Shown here: positions 18,299-27,374 of the stretch, one piece after another
Layout of the letters: each line of letters opens with the position of its first letter
Position numbering within the stretch: position 1 is the first letter of the stretch
DNA from: Paenibacillus sp. DMB20
GTDB taxonomy: Bacteria; Bacillota; Bacilli; Paenibacillales; Paenibacillaceae
DNA length: 64,000 bases
NCBI RefSeq assembly: GCF_000987955.1
Contig: NZ_LAZU01000012.1
Span: 103,113-167,112 of the forward strand
Reading direction: 5' to 3'
Program-made: the position numbers and the translations under genes
Notes under the pieces: generated by a model
Database searches by the model: none
What the model saw: only the letters and a program-made list of their open reading frames with translations
What the model was told of the DNA's origin: nothing

Positions 18299-19219
18299 AT
18301 GGCGGTGGACAGCTCGCTAATAACGTTAGCCCAAATTTTTTCAGCCTTGATGGCCATCCATTTGATTTATTATGCGGCAGCCAAAATTCAACCGGGCAAA
18401 GACTACACGGCCATCGGAATACGAATCAACACCTGGTGGGGCATGTTCTTCATCTTTTGCTTGGCAACCCTGCTTCACCCGGTCGCCTCGCTGCTCTCCC
18501 TGATGGTGCTGACCTTCTTCGCATTGAAAGAATATTTCTCCATGATCAAATCGAGAAAAGCGGACCGCAGACTGTTTCTGTGGGCGTACTTGTCGATCCC
18601 CGTGCAGTTTTATTGGATTTATATCGAATGGTACGGGATGTTTATTATCTTTATCCCTGTCTATGTATTCTTGTTCCTGCCGCTCCCGCGATTGATAAAC
18701 AAAGGAACGGTCGGTTTTTTGCGCAGCGTCAGCTCGACGCAGTGGGGGCTCATGCTGATGGTTTACGGTCTGAGTCATCTTGCTTATTTTCAATTTGCTT
18801 CGCCGCAGTACGGGGCGGGACTGGTGCTTTTTTTAGTGGTGCTGACGCAGCTTAACGACGTGGTGCAAACCCTGGCATCGATTTATTTCGGCAGGAGGAA
18901 AGTGGTCCCGACGGCCAATCCCCATGTGACTTGGGAAGGCTTTGCATGCGCGTTTCTCGTGAGCATCGGGGGAGCGCTTCTGATTTATCCTTACCTGACG
19001 CCGTTTGACCGGAATTTCGGGCTCATGTCCGGCATGCTCATCAGCTTGAGCGGATTCTTCGGCAGCTTGACGGTTTCCGTGCTGAAGCGGGATTTGTTAA
19101 TCGGGGACGACGAGAGGTTTGAGGCTTTGAAAAAAAGCTACTTAAGCAGGGTCGACAGCTTGACCTATACCTCTCCGGTCTTTTTTCACGTGATCCGTTA
19201 TTTTTTTGATTTTATGTGA
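18299..19219 (+). CDS. Phosphatidate cytidylyltransferase-like membrane protein (CdsA family)
   Basis: A 306-residue membrane protein with about eight hydrophobic segments. CdsA makes CDP-diacylglycerol from phosphatidate and CTP. The family C-terminal signature is recognisable in SLTVSVLKRDLLIGDDERFE and SRVDSLTYTSPVFFH, and the mid-protein acidic motif QLNDVVQ matches the conserved ND pair. Since the housekeeping cdsA normally sits with uppS, this is probably a second copy or a special-purpose paralogue. ATG 18299 follows a weak AAGGCGGTG site. Confidence 0.78.
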   Translation: MAVDSSLITLAQIFSALMAIHLIYYAAAKIQPGKDYTAIGIRINTWWGMFFIFCLATLLHPVASLLSLMVLTFFALKEYFSMIKSRKADRRLFLWAYLSIPVQFYWIYIEWYGMFIIFIPVYVFLFLPLPRLINKGTVGFLRSVSSTQWGLMLMVYGLSHLAYFQFASPQYGAGLVLFLVVLTQLNDVVQTLASIYFGRRKVVPTANPHVTWEGFACAFLVSIGGALLIYPYLTPFDRNFGLMSGMLISLSGFFGSLTVSVLKRDLLIGDDERFEALKKSYLSRVDSLTYTSPVFFHVIRYFFDFM

Positions 19220-19230
19220 ACTAATTATGA

Positions 19231-19497
19231 TGGGGGATTTTCCGAGACGAGGGCTATGACTATGTCGTGGATAAGGGTTGGCATGATCTGTATCGGTCCG
19301 CGGAAGTGAGGGGTGAGGGATCCACGGTGGTTAAAGCCATTGCCGGCTGGGAAGACATCAAAAAGCCCTTGAGGATCGACTATATCTTCTCCAGCCTGCC
19401 GGTAAAGGTCAGGTCCTCGACCGTCGTCATGAACGGCAAAAACGGACCGGTTATATCGGATCATTTTGGCGTAGCGGTGGAACTGGAATCGTGGTAG
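19231..19497 (+). pseudogene. 3' remnant of an endonuclease/exonuclease/phosphatase family gene
   Basis: Only the last 88 codons are present, open from the stop at 19228-19230. The sequence matches the C-terminus of EEP-fold phosphatases such as maltose-6'-phosphate phosphatase: TVVKAIAGWEDIKKPLRIDY, then the catalytic end VISDHFGVAVELE with the invariant SDH. No N-terminal part exists in the 11 bases back to the CdsA-like gene, so a deletion or insertion junction lies near 19220-19230. No ribosome site precedes the GTG at 19267. It is almost certainly non-functional. Confidence 0.75.
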
Positions 19498-19500
19498 ACG

Positions 19501-20055
19501 CTACCCGATTCTTGCTTCCAGCATGTTGCGGTAACGTTCGGAAAGAAAATTAAGGTAACGTTTCAGGTACTTCCAACTAAAGTAAGCGATCCCGCCGATG
19601 ATGGTACTAAGGACAATGGCATATGGGATGCTCCATTCGATCGGGACGGTATAACCCGGTCCAATATCCATGTTGATCCAAGTGACGCCAAAAGAACGAA
19701 GCACGCCTGCCAGGCATATGAGTATGGCGCTAAAACCGAAGCCGTAAGCGATGGATCCAAGCACGGGGACGACAATGACGCTCAACAAACCGGCGGTACA
19801 ATAAAAACCGGCCATGTTCAAAATTTCCTTAAAGGTTCGCGGCTTCTTCTGCATCATATAGGTGCTGCGGTAAGCTTTAGCCAGTTTCTTCGGGTCACCC
19901 AGCTTTGCCAAAATCGCGCCTTCTGCTTGGCCATTCCGTATTCCGTCCACGATATGGCTTTCGATTTCGCGAACGGCATCAATTCTTTCTTCCTCCGGCA
20001 ATGTTCTTAAACTGTCGTATAACTTGTCTAAATAGGCTCTTCCCAATGGGCTCAT
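19501..20055 (-). CDS. HAAS/DUF1700-type membrane protein, PadR partner
   Basis: A 184-residue protein. Residues 1-70 form the helical HAAS-like domain (YLDKLYDSLRTLPEEERIDA, GDPKKLAKAYR), followed by three or four membrane segments from about residue 80. Such proteins are typically coded behind a PadR regulator and may relay membrane state. The start follows GAGAGGTGAGG. It lies nine bases behind padR in the same direction and is surely co-transcribed. Confidence 0.8.
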   Translation of the reverse strand: MSPLGRAYLDKLYDSLRTLPEEERIDAVREIESHIVDGIRNGQAEGAILAKLGDPKKLAKAYRSTYMMQKKPRTFKEILNMAGFYCTAGLLSVIVVPVLGSIAYGFGFSAILICLAGVLRSFGVTWINMDIGPGYTVPIEWSIPYAIVLSTIIGGIAYFSWKYLKRYLNFLSERYRNMLEARIG

Positions 20056-20064
20056 GAGCGTTCC

Positions 20065-20394
20065 TCACCTCTCCTGCATTTCGATTTGATCAACGGCTTC
20101 AGCGATGTTGCGCCATTCATAGGACATCGTTTCCAATAGCGTCCGTCCGTCAGCCGTTAAACTGTAATATTTTCGCGGAGGACCGGATTCCGACTCTTTC
20201 CAGTACGACTCCAGATATTTTTCTTTGACCAGGCGCCGCAAAATGGGATACAGCGTTCCTTCCGTTATAGCAAGCGGCTCCCAGCGGTTCAGTACCGTGA
20301 CCAATTCGTAACCATAAGAGGGTCTTTTGCTAATTAACAATAAAACACAGTACTCCAATATTCCCCGTCGTACCTGAGAAGTCCATTCCGGCAT
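20065..20394 (-). CDS. PadR family transcriptional regulator
   Basis: A 109-residue PadR-type winged-helix regulator: GILEYCVLLLISKRPSYGYE, then TEGTLYPILRRLVKEKYLES and the wing GPPRKYYSLTADGR. It is a short (subfamily 2) member. The start is ATG behind GGGGGG. A palindrome just upstream (20427-20444) is a likely autoregulatory operator, and the co-transcribed HAAS membrane protein is probably its main target. Confidence 0.88.
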   Translation of the reverse strand: MPEWTSQVRRGILEYCVLLLISKRPSYGYELVTVLNRWEPLAITEGTLYPILRRLVKEKYLESYWKESESGPPRKYYSLTADGRTLLETMSYEWRNIAEAVDQIEMQER

Positions 20395-20426
20395 ACTATC
20401 AAATCCCCCCTTCTGCCATTATGTTA

Positions 20427-20444
20427 TCACACAGTACTGTGCGA
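20427..20444. promoter_or_regulatory. Candidate PadR operator
   Basis: TCACACAGTACTGTGCGA: 8 of 9 base pairs match across the centre, 33 bp upstream of padR. PadR sites are usually palindromes of this size in their own promoter. Confidence 0.5.
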
Positions 20445-20599
20445 TGCAATGTACTGATTTGTAAAGAAAGACGAAAAACGTAATATTACAGGTGATTGGC
20501 TGCGGGTTAATATAACTTATCATCCTTAGGAGAAATGCCTCATAGAAAATGAAAGGGGCTTTGAAGCCCAACCTCATCACGAAATGGAGGAGAATGTCC

Positions 20600-21643
20600 G
20601 TGAGAGTCGGGAGTGCGCGAAAAGCGGCATCGGCGTGGGTATTGGAACACGTCGGTAAGAAGGCCGGCTTCAGGGGGGCTTTTTTCAGCGGTTCGACGAT
20701 AGGGCTGCCTGATGATGCAGTGCTGCCAGCAACCTCAGACATCGATGTTATGGTCGTTATCGAGGATGCCGAGCCCCTGATGAAACTCGGGAAATTCGTA
20801 TACAGGGATGCTTTACTGGAGGTCACGTATTTATCCTGGGACCAGCTAGCTTCAGTTGAGGAGGTTTTGACGTCTTATCATCTGGCAGGCAGCTTCCGTA
20901 CGGATACGATCATTGCGGACCCTGCCGGATATCTGGGGAGACTTCAAACCGAAGTATCCCGCCGGTTTGCCGAGCAGGTCTGGGTCCGTCGCCGGTGCGA
21001 GAATGCATTGCAGAAGGTCGAACACGGACTGCAAAACATCGATACCGGCTTACCGCTGCATGACAAAATTACATCCTGGCTGTTTCCGACCGGTGTAACC
21101 ACGCACGTGCTGCTTGTGGCGGCGCTGCGCAATCCAACGGTTCGGCGCCGCTACCTGATGGCACAGGATGTTTTAAGACAATATGAACAATCCGGGCTCT
21201 ACGAGGAGCTGTTGAAACGGCTCGGCTGTGTTCACATGACTGCCCAGCGGGTCGAGCATCATCTGGAAGAACTCGCCCGAACTTTTGACGCAGCTGCAGC
21301 CGCAGCCAAAACACCTTTCTTTTTCAGCACAGACATCAGCGCCGCTGCCCGTCCGATTGCCATTGACGGCAGTCGGGAGCTTATCCGGTCAGGTTACCAC
21401 CGCGAAGCCGTCTTCTGGATCGTCGCAACGTTTGCACGGTGCCACAAAATTTTGGCTGCCGACGCTCCGGCAGACCTGCAGCGTGAACATATTCCAGCCT
21501 TTGAAGCGCTTATCGCCGATCTCGGCATTTCGTCTGACCGCGACCTTCTCCGACGTGCCGAAGACATCATTCAATTCTTGCCCAGGCTGTGGGAGACCGC
21601 CGAAGCGATCCTGTCCTCCAACCCGGGTATCTTGAGGCGCTAA
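20600..21643 (+). CDS. Nucleotidyltransferase-like protein of unknown function
   Basis: A 347-residue soluble protein. The N-terminal part carries a polymerase-beta superfamily signature, FFSGSTIGLPDD followed by TSDIDVMVVIED, that is, GS then DxD, with a possible third acidic residue in DALLEVTYL. The rest is helical, as in aminoglycoside or sugar nucleotidyltransferases, and I cannot assign a substrate. GTG 20600 is chosen because GGAGG ends nine bases upstream; ATG 20594 would be only three bases from it. Transcribed alone. Confidence 0.55.
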   Translation: MRVGSARKAASAWVLEHVGKKAGFRGAFFSGSTIGLPDDAVLPATSDIDVMVVIEDAEPLMKLGKFVYRDALLEVTYLSWDQLASVEEVLTSYHLAGSFRTDTIIADPAGYLGRLQTEVSRRFAEQVWVRRRCENALQKVEHGLQNIDTGLPLHDKITSWLFPTGVTTHVLLVAALRNPTVRRRYLMAQDVLRQYEQSGLYEELLKRLGCVHMTAQRVEHHLEELARTFDAAAAAAKTPFFFSTDISAAARPIAIDGSRELIRSGYHREAVFWIVATFARCHKILAADAPADLQREHIPAFEALIADLGISSDRDLLRRAEDIIQFLPRLWETAEAILSSNPGILRR

Positions 21644-21734
21644 GGGAGGTTGACAAGGCGAAATTCAGCCGAAAACCCATTAGAGCCGGCCCGTAGCTTG
21701 AATTAAAAAGCGCAAGTTTTCCGGGCGTTTACCG

Positions 21735-21768
21735 CAAAAAGCCCTGCCCATACAATGGACAGAGCTTT
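21735..21768 (-). terminator. Terminator of the scdA-like gene
   Basis: On the minus strand AGCTCTGTCCAT pairs with ATGGGCAGGGCT (G-U pairs allowed), followed by TTTTTGC. Confidence 0.65.
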
Positions 21769-21818
21769 GTTCTGTATTCTCATATCTTTCGTATTCCCGT
21801 GAATTTGGCCGTTCAATG

Positions 21819-22520
21819 TTACATGGCTGCCCGTACCTTCTCGAACAATACGTTGTTCTCCAGGTGAATATGCTCGAAAGTATCCTTCTCCAAAGCGGCA
21901 AGGCGCTGATATACGAGTCGGTAGGTTCCGCAAGCACCTTCCGGAGGTTCGAAACCGTCCGTAATCTCACGCAGTTCCTTCAACAGATCGCCCGCGGCAG
22001 CGTGTTCCGTTTCCAATTCCAAAACATGAGGCTTCAGGGCGTCCGCGGCTTCCGGCGTCGGGGATTGAACAAATTCCAGAATGAGCGGAAATACATTTTC
22101 ATCCTCATCTTGGGTATGGTCCAGGAGTTCGGCCTTCAGGCTGGCGAATATTTGCTGCACCCGAAGGAGATGCGGGTGGTTCTCCCCATGGACTCTGGCA
22201 ACCTTTGTAACGTAAGGCGTTAATGACGGAAGTTCTTCACGCAGGAATGCATGGTGCTTCCCCTGAATATAAGCGATCAATTCTTTTTCCGTCCGTTTGG
22301 CGGTCGGATGGTGTTCCGCATAATCCTTCTGCTTTTGTTCTATATATAATATTTCAGAGAGAACATCAGAGGAATCAAGATTCCGGTTGTGGGCAGCTTC
22401 TTCCAGGGGAATGCGGCCTCCGCAGCAAAAATCGATCCGCAGCTTGCGGAATAAATCCGCCGTTTGCGGGACCGCGCTCACAATATCGGCCACCGTGGTT
22501 TGAAGGGATATCTGGCTCAT
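21819..22520 (-). CDS. scdA: Di-iron iron-sulfur cluster repair protein (RIC/ScdA/YtfE)
   Basis: A 233-residue RIC protein that helps repair Fe-S clusters after nitric oxide or oxidative damage in the cytoplasm. The N-terminal ScdA_N domain has the motif RKLRIDFCCGG, and the hemerythrin-like part supplies His and Glu iron ligands (KHHAFLREELP, HGENHPHLLRV, LLDHTQDEDENVFP, ELETEH, HIHLENNVLFEK). Length and motif order match the family. Single gene with its own terminator. A palindrome lies in its upstream region (22581-22597). Confidence 0.9.
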   Translation of the reverse strand: MSQISLQTTVADIVSAVPQTADLFRKLRIDFCCGGRIPLEEAAHNRNLDSSDVLSEILYIEQKQKDYAEHHPTAKRTEKELIAYIQGKHHAFLREELPSLTPYVTKVARVHGENHPHLLRVQQIFASLKAELLDHTQDEDENVFPLILEFVQSPTPEAADALKPHVLELETEHAAAGDLLKELREITDGFEPPEGACGTYRLVYQRLAALEKDTFEHIHLENNVLFEKVRAAM

Positions 22521-22841
22521 GAAATAACCTCCTGTTTTTTATGGATTCCGCAGGGGGATAAGGCCCGGCGCCTGCAGGTTTTGTAAAAGCTCTACAAGGT
22601 TAAGTATAAGCATCGAGGCGGGGCTCAAGGGTGATTTCAAACACACAGAAAGTGGTCGAACGGTGACGGAGGATGATGGATTTGGAAAATGACTTGGTAA
22701 TTTCTTTGCCGAAAAGGGAAGGATAAATGAAATGACGAGAGACATGAAAAATGTTCCGGCCAAATAAAAGGAATCTTGGATCGGAAAACGAATCTTTAAA
22801 GTACCAGACAAGAAATGGCTGGAATCCGAAAGGTAATGGTG
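22521..22841. other. Divergent intergenic region, scdA/aspA
   Basis: 321 bases between two divergent genes. TTGTA-N7-TACAA (22581-22597) is a possible operator for scdA, with a TATACT-like -10 on the minus strand beside it. I see no clear promoter or leader structure for the aspartase gene. Confidence 0.35.
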
Positions 22842-24272
22842 ATGAAAATCATGGACGTCAATTATCGGGTGGAAAAAGATTTCCTTGGGGAGAGAAAGCT
22901 TCCCGCGGAAGCCTACTATGGCATTAACACGGTCCGGGCGGTGGAGAACTTTCCCATCAGCGGGGTTCCTATACACGGAGAGCTGATCTCCGCGCTTGCA
23001 GAAGTGAAGAAAGCGGCGGCGCTTGCGAATATGGAGCTGGCTCTCTTGCCGAAAGGGATCGGGCATGCGATCGTTCTGGCGGCCAATGAGGTGATCGAGG
23101 GACAGTTCCGGTCCGAATTTATCGTCGATTCCATTCAAGGCGGCGCTGGCACATCCATTAACATGAACATGAACGAGGTGCTGGCAAACCGGGCTCTTGA
23201 GCATTTGGGCAAAAGCAAAGCGGACTATTTCTACTGCAATCCCAACAATCACGTGAACATGTCCCAGTCGACCAACGATGCGATTCCGACGGCAATCCGC
23301 ATTGCGGCTTTCCGTTTGACGCAGGACCTGTTGTCCGTGTTCCGCACGCTTGTAAACGGCATCAAAGAAAAAGCCCAGCAGTTCGACCATGTAATCAAAA
23401 TGGGCCGCACCCACCTTCAGGATGCCGTACCCATTCGTCTGGGACAGGAGTTCGGCGCTTACGCCAACGTGCTGGGCAGGGATATAACCCGCATCGAGCG
23501 CGCGGCTCAAGGATTATTGAAAATCAATATGGGTGCTACCGCGGTAGGGACGGGATTGAATGCACCGGTTGAATATATGCAGAACGTCGTATCGCTGTTA
23601 AGAGAACAGACGGGCATACCGCTCGAACAGGCGGACGATCTGGTGGACGCCACGCAAAATACGGATGCTTACCTGGAGCTGTCCGCAGCTCTGAAGGTAT
23701 GTGCCGTCAATATCTCCAAAATGTGCAACGACATCCGGATGATGGCATCCGGACCTAAGGCCGGCTTTAGCGAGCTGCTGGTTCCGCCGAGACAACCGGG
23801 TTCGTCCATCATGCCTGGCAAAGTCAATCCGGTCATGGCGGAAGTGATGAACCAGATTTCGTTCCAGGTCATGGGTAATGACCATACGATTTGCCTAGCC
23901 TGCGAGGCCGGACAGTTCGAGCTTAACGTCATGGTTCCCGTAGCCGCGAACAATCTGATGCATTCCATCAAAATTTTGAAGAACGGCATGGATGTCTTCC
24001 ATAAAAACCTGATCGCCGATCTGCAGGCCAACATCGACCGCTGCAAGCACTATGTCGATACCAGCTATGGCATCATCACGGCTTTGAATCCGCATCTGGG
24101 CTATGACGTGGCATCCCGCCTCGTGAAAGAAGCTCAGCAAACCGGTCAAAGCGTGAAGGAGATTATCTTGGAAAAAGGGCTGCTGACCGAGGAGCAGATC
24201 AAAGTCATACTCGATCCGTATCACATGACATCCCCGGGCATTGCAGGCGAGGAATTTTTGCTGAACCAATAA
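22842..24272 (+). CDS. aspA: Aspartate ammonia-lyase
   Basis: A 476-residue fumarase/aspartase superfamily enzyme converting L-aspartate to fumarate and ammonia in the cytoplasm. The superfamily signature GSSIMPGKVNPVM is at about residue 320, with its catalytic Ser. Other landmarks are YYGINTVRAVENFPIS, MNMNEVLANRA, NNHVNMSQSTNDAIPTA and GRTHLQDAVPIRLGQEF. These features fit aspartase better than fumarase. ATG 22842 is preferred since AAAGG lies eight bases upstream; three earlier in-frame ATG/GTG codons lack a site. Transcribed alone. Confidence 0.93.
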   Translation: MKIMDVNYRVEKDFLGERKLPAEAYYGINTVRAVENFPISGVPIHGELISALAEVKKAAALANMELALLPKGIGHAIVLAANEVIEGQFRSEFIVDSIQGGAGTSINMNMNEVLANRALEHLGKSKADYFYCNPNNHVNMSQSTNDAIPTAIRIAAFRLTQDLLSVFRTLVNGIKEKAQQFDHVIKMGRTHLQDAVPIRLGQEFGAYANVLGRDITRIERAAQGLLKINMGATAVGTGLNAPVEYMQNVVSLLREQTGIPLEQADDLVDATQNTDAYLELSAALKVCAVNISKMCNDIRMMASGPKAGFSELLVPPRQPGSSIMPGKVNPVMAEVMNQISFQVMGNDHTICLACEAGQFELNVMVPVAANNLMHSIKILKNGMDVFHKNLIADLQANIDRCKHYVDTSYGIITALNPHLGYDVASRLVKEAQQTGQSVKEIILEKGLLTEEQIKVILDPYHMTSPGIAGEEFLLNQ

Positions 24273-24289
24273 ATTTGATATGAAAGAGC

Positions 24290-24332
24290 TGGAGCTGCCC
24301 AAAGGCTGAAATGGCCTTAAAGGCAGCTTTTT
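24290..24332 (+). terminator. Terminator of aspA
   Basis: AGCTGCC (24293-24299) pairs with GGCAGCT (24322-24328), followed by a T run; an inner GGC/GCC stem fills the loop. Confidence 0.7.
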
Positions 24333-24453
24333 GTTCGGTTAGAAGGGCTTTTGAATTGCGTCGCCGCATGAAAAAACGGTGAAGCTTAACAATAAGACAG
24401 GGTAGAATGCAATAAGTTATCTAAAAAGGACAAAGCCCCGAGGTGATGCGATC

Positions 24454-25694
24454 GTGTTTAATGAAATCTTTATCCAGCTGTTGATTCTGCTGGCGGTGTC
24501 GATGTTCGTGATCGCCATTGCGAAAAAAATAAATCAGCCGTATTCCATCGCGCTGGTTATCGTAGGACTTCTGCTGGGCATCGTACAAATCCCGCTGTTG
24601 GAGGAAGCGGAAACGTTCATTACCCAATCCAGCGTATTTCAGGCGATCGTGATCTCGCTATTTCTGCCGATTCTGCTGGGGAATGCCACGTTGAAGCTCC
24701 CGTTCTCCCATTTAAAGGAGCAGGGAAAACCGGTGCTGGCGCTGGCGTTCGGAGGAACGCTGCTGTCCTTTCTGATTGTGGCGCTTGCCGGGCATTATGT
24801 TCTGGGACTGCCCCTTGCCGTAGCCTTTACGTTTGGCGCGCTGATGAGCGCAACGGATCCGATCAGCGTCATTTCGATTTTCAAATCGCTCGGCGTGCCC
24901 CGAAAAATCGTAACGATCATCGAAGGGGAATCCTTGTTCAATGACGGGATCGCCGTCGTTTTGTTTCAAATTTCATCGGTGTATTTGCTGACCTATATGG
25001 AGATGGGGTGGGCGGGAATCGGCAGCGGGCTTCTGCTGTTTCTGAAATTCAGTCTCGGCGGGATTGCGGTCGGGACCGTGCTGGGCTTCGTTTTTTCCCA
25101 GCTGATCAGGCTGTACGATGATTATCCGCTGGAGATTGCCTTTTCCATGCTTTTGTTTTTCGGCAGCTATTTCATTGCGGAGCATTTCCATGTATCGGGG
25201 GTCATCGCCGTCGTTGTCGGGGGACTGATCTTCGGAAGCTACGGGGCCAGTATCGGCATGTCGGAGAGACCCGCACCAATATCAACTCATTCTGGGATGT
25301 CGTGACGCTGATTGCCAACTCCCTGATCTTCCTGATGATCGGCCTGGAGATTAAAAACATTGATTTCACGGATAAGTGGATCCTTATTCTCGCCGCGATT
25401 GCGACTGTCCTTGTTGCGAGGACCGTGGCGCTTTATGCCAGCGTCTTTTGGATCAAGGATTTTCCCGGCTCCTGGAAGGCGATTCTGAATTGGGGCGGAC
25501 TCAAAGGCAGTTTGTCCATAGCGCTTGCGCTGAGCCTGCCATCTGGCTTTGAAGGACGTGAGGATGTGCTGGTGCTGACCTTTAGCGTCGTTCTGTTTTC
25601 GCTGCTCGTGCAAGGGCTGTCGATCAAGCGGCTTGTCGTTAAGCTTGGCCTGGGGGGCGAAGGAAGAGGCCGGACGCAGCCGGAATCGACTTAA
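24454..25694 (+). pseudogene. Na+(K+)/H+ antiporter, NhaP/CPA1 type, frameshifted
   Basis: CPA1-family cation/proton antiporter with about 12 membrane segments, about 413 residues if repaired. The ion-site helix is clear: FGALMSATDPISVISIFK, then IEGESLFNDGIAVVLFQ. The first frame stops at 25305 and the second continues VTLIANSLIFLMIGLEI. Adding one base at the CCC run near 25270-25272 joins them through RTNINSFWDVV. The cause is a sequencing error or a real knock-out. GTG 24454 lies behind GAGGTGATGCG. Without repair the last four membrane segments are lost. Confidence 0.8.
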
Positions 25695-26659
25695 TGCCCT
25701 CCCATCCGAATATAGAGAGCCATAAGCACAAACAGAAACAGGCAAAAGTTGACGACCACAAACAGGGAGCGGAGTACGGGGGAACGATGAAACTTGAATG
25801 GGGTTCGCTCTCCCGTGCCTTCAATCAAAAAGAGGATAAGCAGCGTGTGGATGATCGTGTGGCCGATGATTTCCTTGTAACCGAATACAAATGTCGTTAG
25901 CAGAAAAATTCCGGTCATCATCAAAGCCGTGAAGCGGTTCATGATGCCGATGATAAAGGCCCAAGCAAGCGCAAGCTCGACAAAGGCGCTGATCAAGACG
26001 AAATCCTGGACCGAAAAACCGAAGGTGGGAAGACCGTAATCATGAATGAGCGAGCCGGCCAGCTTCGGAATGGTCAGCTTTTCCATGGCAAGCCACGCAA
26101 GGGACAGCCCTGTACAGATATAGAGTACGGGAGCGGCGGTTTTTTTGAAAGCGGTGCCGCAAACGAACAGATAATAGACGATACCCGGATAAAACAAATA
26201 ATCGAGCACGTGAAACCACCCGTAATGCAGGGAGGCGTGGATATACAGCAGAAGCAGCAACACGCCGCTGATCCGCAGCGTTTTTTTATGGGCAAGCCCG
26301 GCCGCCGAGGCGGCCAGAACGGCAGACACCCATACGGAATCCGGTTTGAACTCGGGTGCGAGATAAGATCCGTTAACAAGCTGGAGCAGCAGTCCGAGAC
26401 CGAGTCCGACCCGCAAAATCAGCTCGGTGTGCGGCTTTAAGCGCGACAACCCGTTTCGTATGCTTCTTATCGTTTCGATTTTTTCAAGAGACTCATGAAA
26501 GATCGAAGATAGCAGCAATATGATCAGCGTAAAACCGGCCCAGAACAGAAAAGACGGGGTGACGACCTGGACCATGGGCAGAGGAACCCATTCATGATCC
26601 TTTGCAAACCATTTAACGTGAATGAAGCTGCCGTTTCTCTGAAGGAGCTGTAAAAACAT
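25691..26659 (-). CDS. DoxX-like multi-pass membrane protein of unknown function
   Basis: A 322-residue membrane protein with about eight or nine hydrophobic segments. The C-terminal part (LPTFGFSVQDFVLISAFVEL, then AWAFIIGIMNRFTALMM) resembles DoxX-type domains of the DoxX/SURF4 superfamily. No catalytic motif is visible. ATG 26659 lies ten bases behind AAGGAGG; a TTG three bases earlier is also possible. The stop overlaps the antiporter stop from the other strand by four bases. Confidence 0.55.
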   Translation of the reverse strand: MFLQLLQRNGSFIHVKWFAKDHEWVPLPMVQVVTPSFLFWAGFTLIILLLSSIFHESLEKIETIRSIRNGLSRLKPHTELILRVGLGLGLLLQLVNGSYLAPEFKPDSVWVSAVLAASAAGLAHKKTLRISGVLLLLLYIHASLHYGWFHVLDYLFYPGIVYYLFVCGTAFKKTAAPVLYICTGLSLAWLAMEKLTIPKLAGSLIHDYGLPTFGFSVQDFVLISAFVELALAWAFIIGIMNRFTALMMTGIFLLTTFVFGYKEIIGHTIIHTLLILFLIEGTGERTPFKFHRSPVLRSLFVVVNFCLFLFVLMALYIRMGGH

Positions 26660-26967
26660 CAAATCCGTTCCTCCTTAATGAAATTTACACCTCTCCAAGA
26701 TAATATATTTTTTTATCAAATATTACATTTTATAGAATAATATCCCTTATTGGATAAACTTATCCCTCTGAAATATTTTTCATAAGCAAGTGACCGGGTG
26801 TGAGAATCCATGAAGCGCACAAGGCAGAACACATTGAATCTGCTGCTTAAAGTTATGTGACGGGTTTTAATCCTTAAACCGACATATAATCAATAAAACC
26901 TTATCACTTGCATTAAAATGGTAAAATTTATAAGGAATAACATTTTAATTGGAGGATGTGAAGCCTT
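26660..26967. other. AT-rich divergent intergenic region
   Basis: 308 bases, strikingly AT-rich. It contains a small perfect palindrome GGATAAACTTATCC (26752-26765) that may serve the minus-strand membrane-protein gene. I see no confident promoter and no gene. Confidence 0.35.
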
Positions 26968-27318
26968 ATGAAGCTGAACCATGTCAATCTTACGGTCACC
27001 GACGTACCGGCCGCCAAGGAGTTCCTTTCGAAATATTTCGGACTCCGAAGCCTTGATCCGAGCGGAGACAAACGGGAGAATTCATTCGACGTGCTGTTTG
27101 ACGATGACAACCTGGTGCTCACGTTAATGAGAGGGGCCCAAGTCAGTTATCCCAAAACCTTCCACATTGGCTTTGGCCAGGAGAATGAGGAGAAGGTGAA
27201 CGAGGTCTATCAACGCTTGAAAGACGATGGATTCGATGTCGCTCCGCCCAAAAGGGCGCATGCATGGACATTCTACGTGAAGGCTCCGGGCGGGTTTACC
27301 GTTGAAGTCCTGGCTTAG
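26968..27318 (+). CDS. VOC family (glyoxalase/bleomycin-resistance type) protein
   Basis: A 116-residue single vicinal-oxygen-chelate domain. It opens with MKLNHVNLTVTDVPAAKEFL, where His5 is the usual first metal ligand, and ends with the APGGFTVEVLA strand, where Glu is the usual last ligand. Such small proteins act as dimers in lyase, dioxygenase or resistance roles; the substrate is not evident. Good GGAGG site. Shares a strong terminator with the converging zinc exporter. Confidence 0.85.
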   Translation: MKLNHVNLTVTDVPAAKEFLSKYFGLRSLDPSGDKRENSFDVLFDDDNLVLTLMRGAQVSYPKTFHIGFGQENEEKVNEVYQRLKDDGFDVAPPKRAHAWTFYVKAPGGFTVEVLA

Positions 27319-27328
27319 CGGATGAAAT

Positions 27329-27371
27329 AAAGGTACCCTTCAAGTCCTTGGACTTGAAGGGTACCTTTTTT
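27329..27371. terminator. Bidirectional terminator between VOC gene and czcD
   Basis: A near-perfect stem of about 19 bp, AAAGGTACCCTTCAAGTCC (27329-27347) with its complement to 27368. It is flanked by A and T runs and so works for both converging genes. Confidence 0.9.
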
Positions 27372-27374
27372 GTT

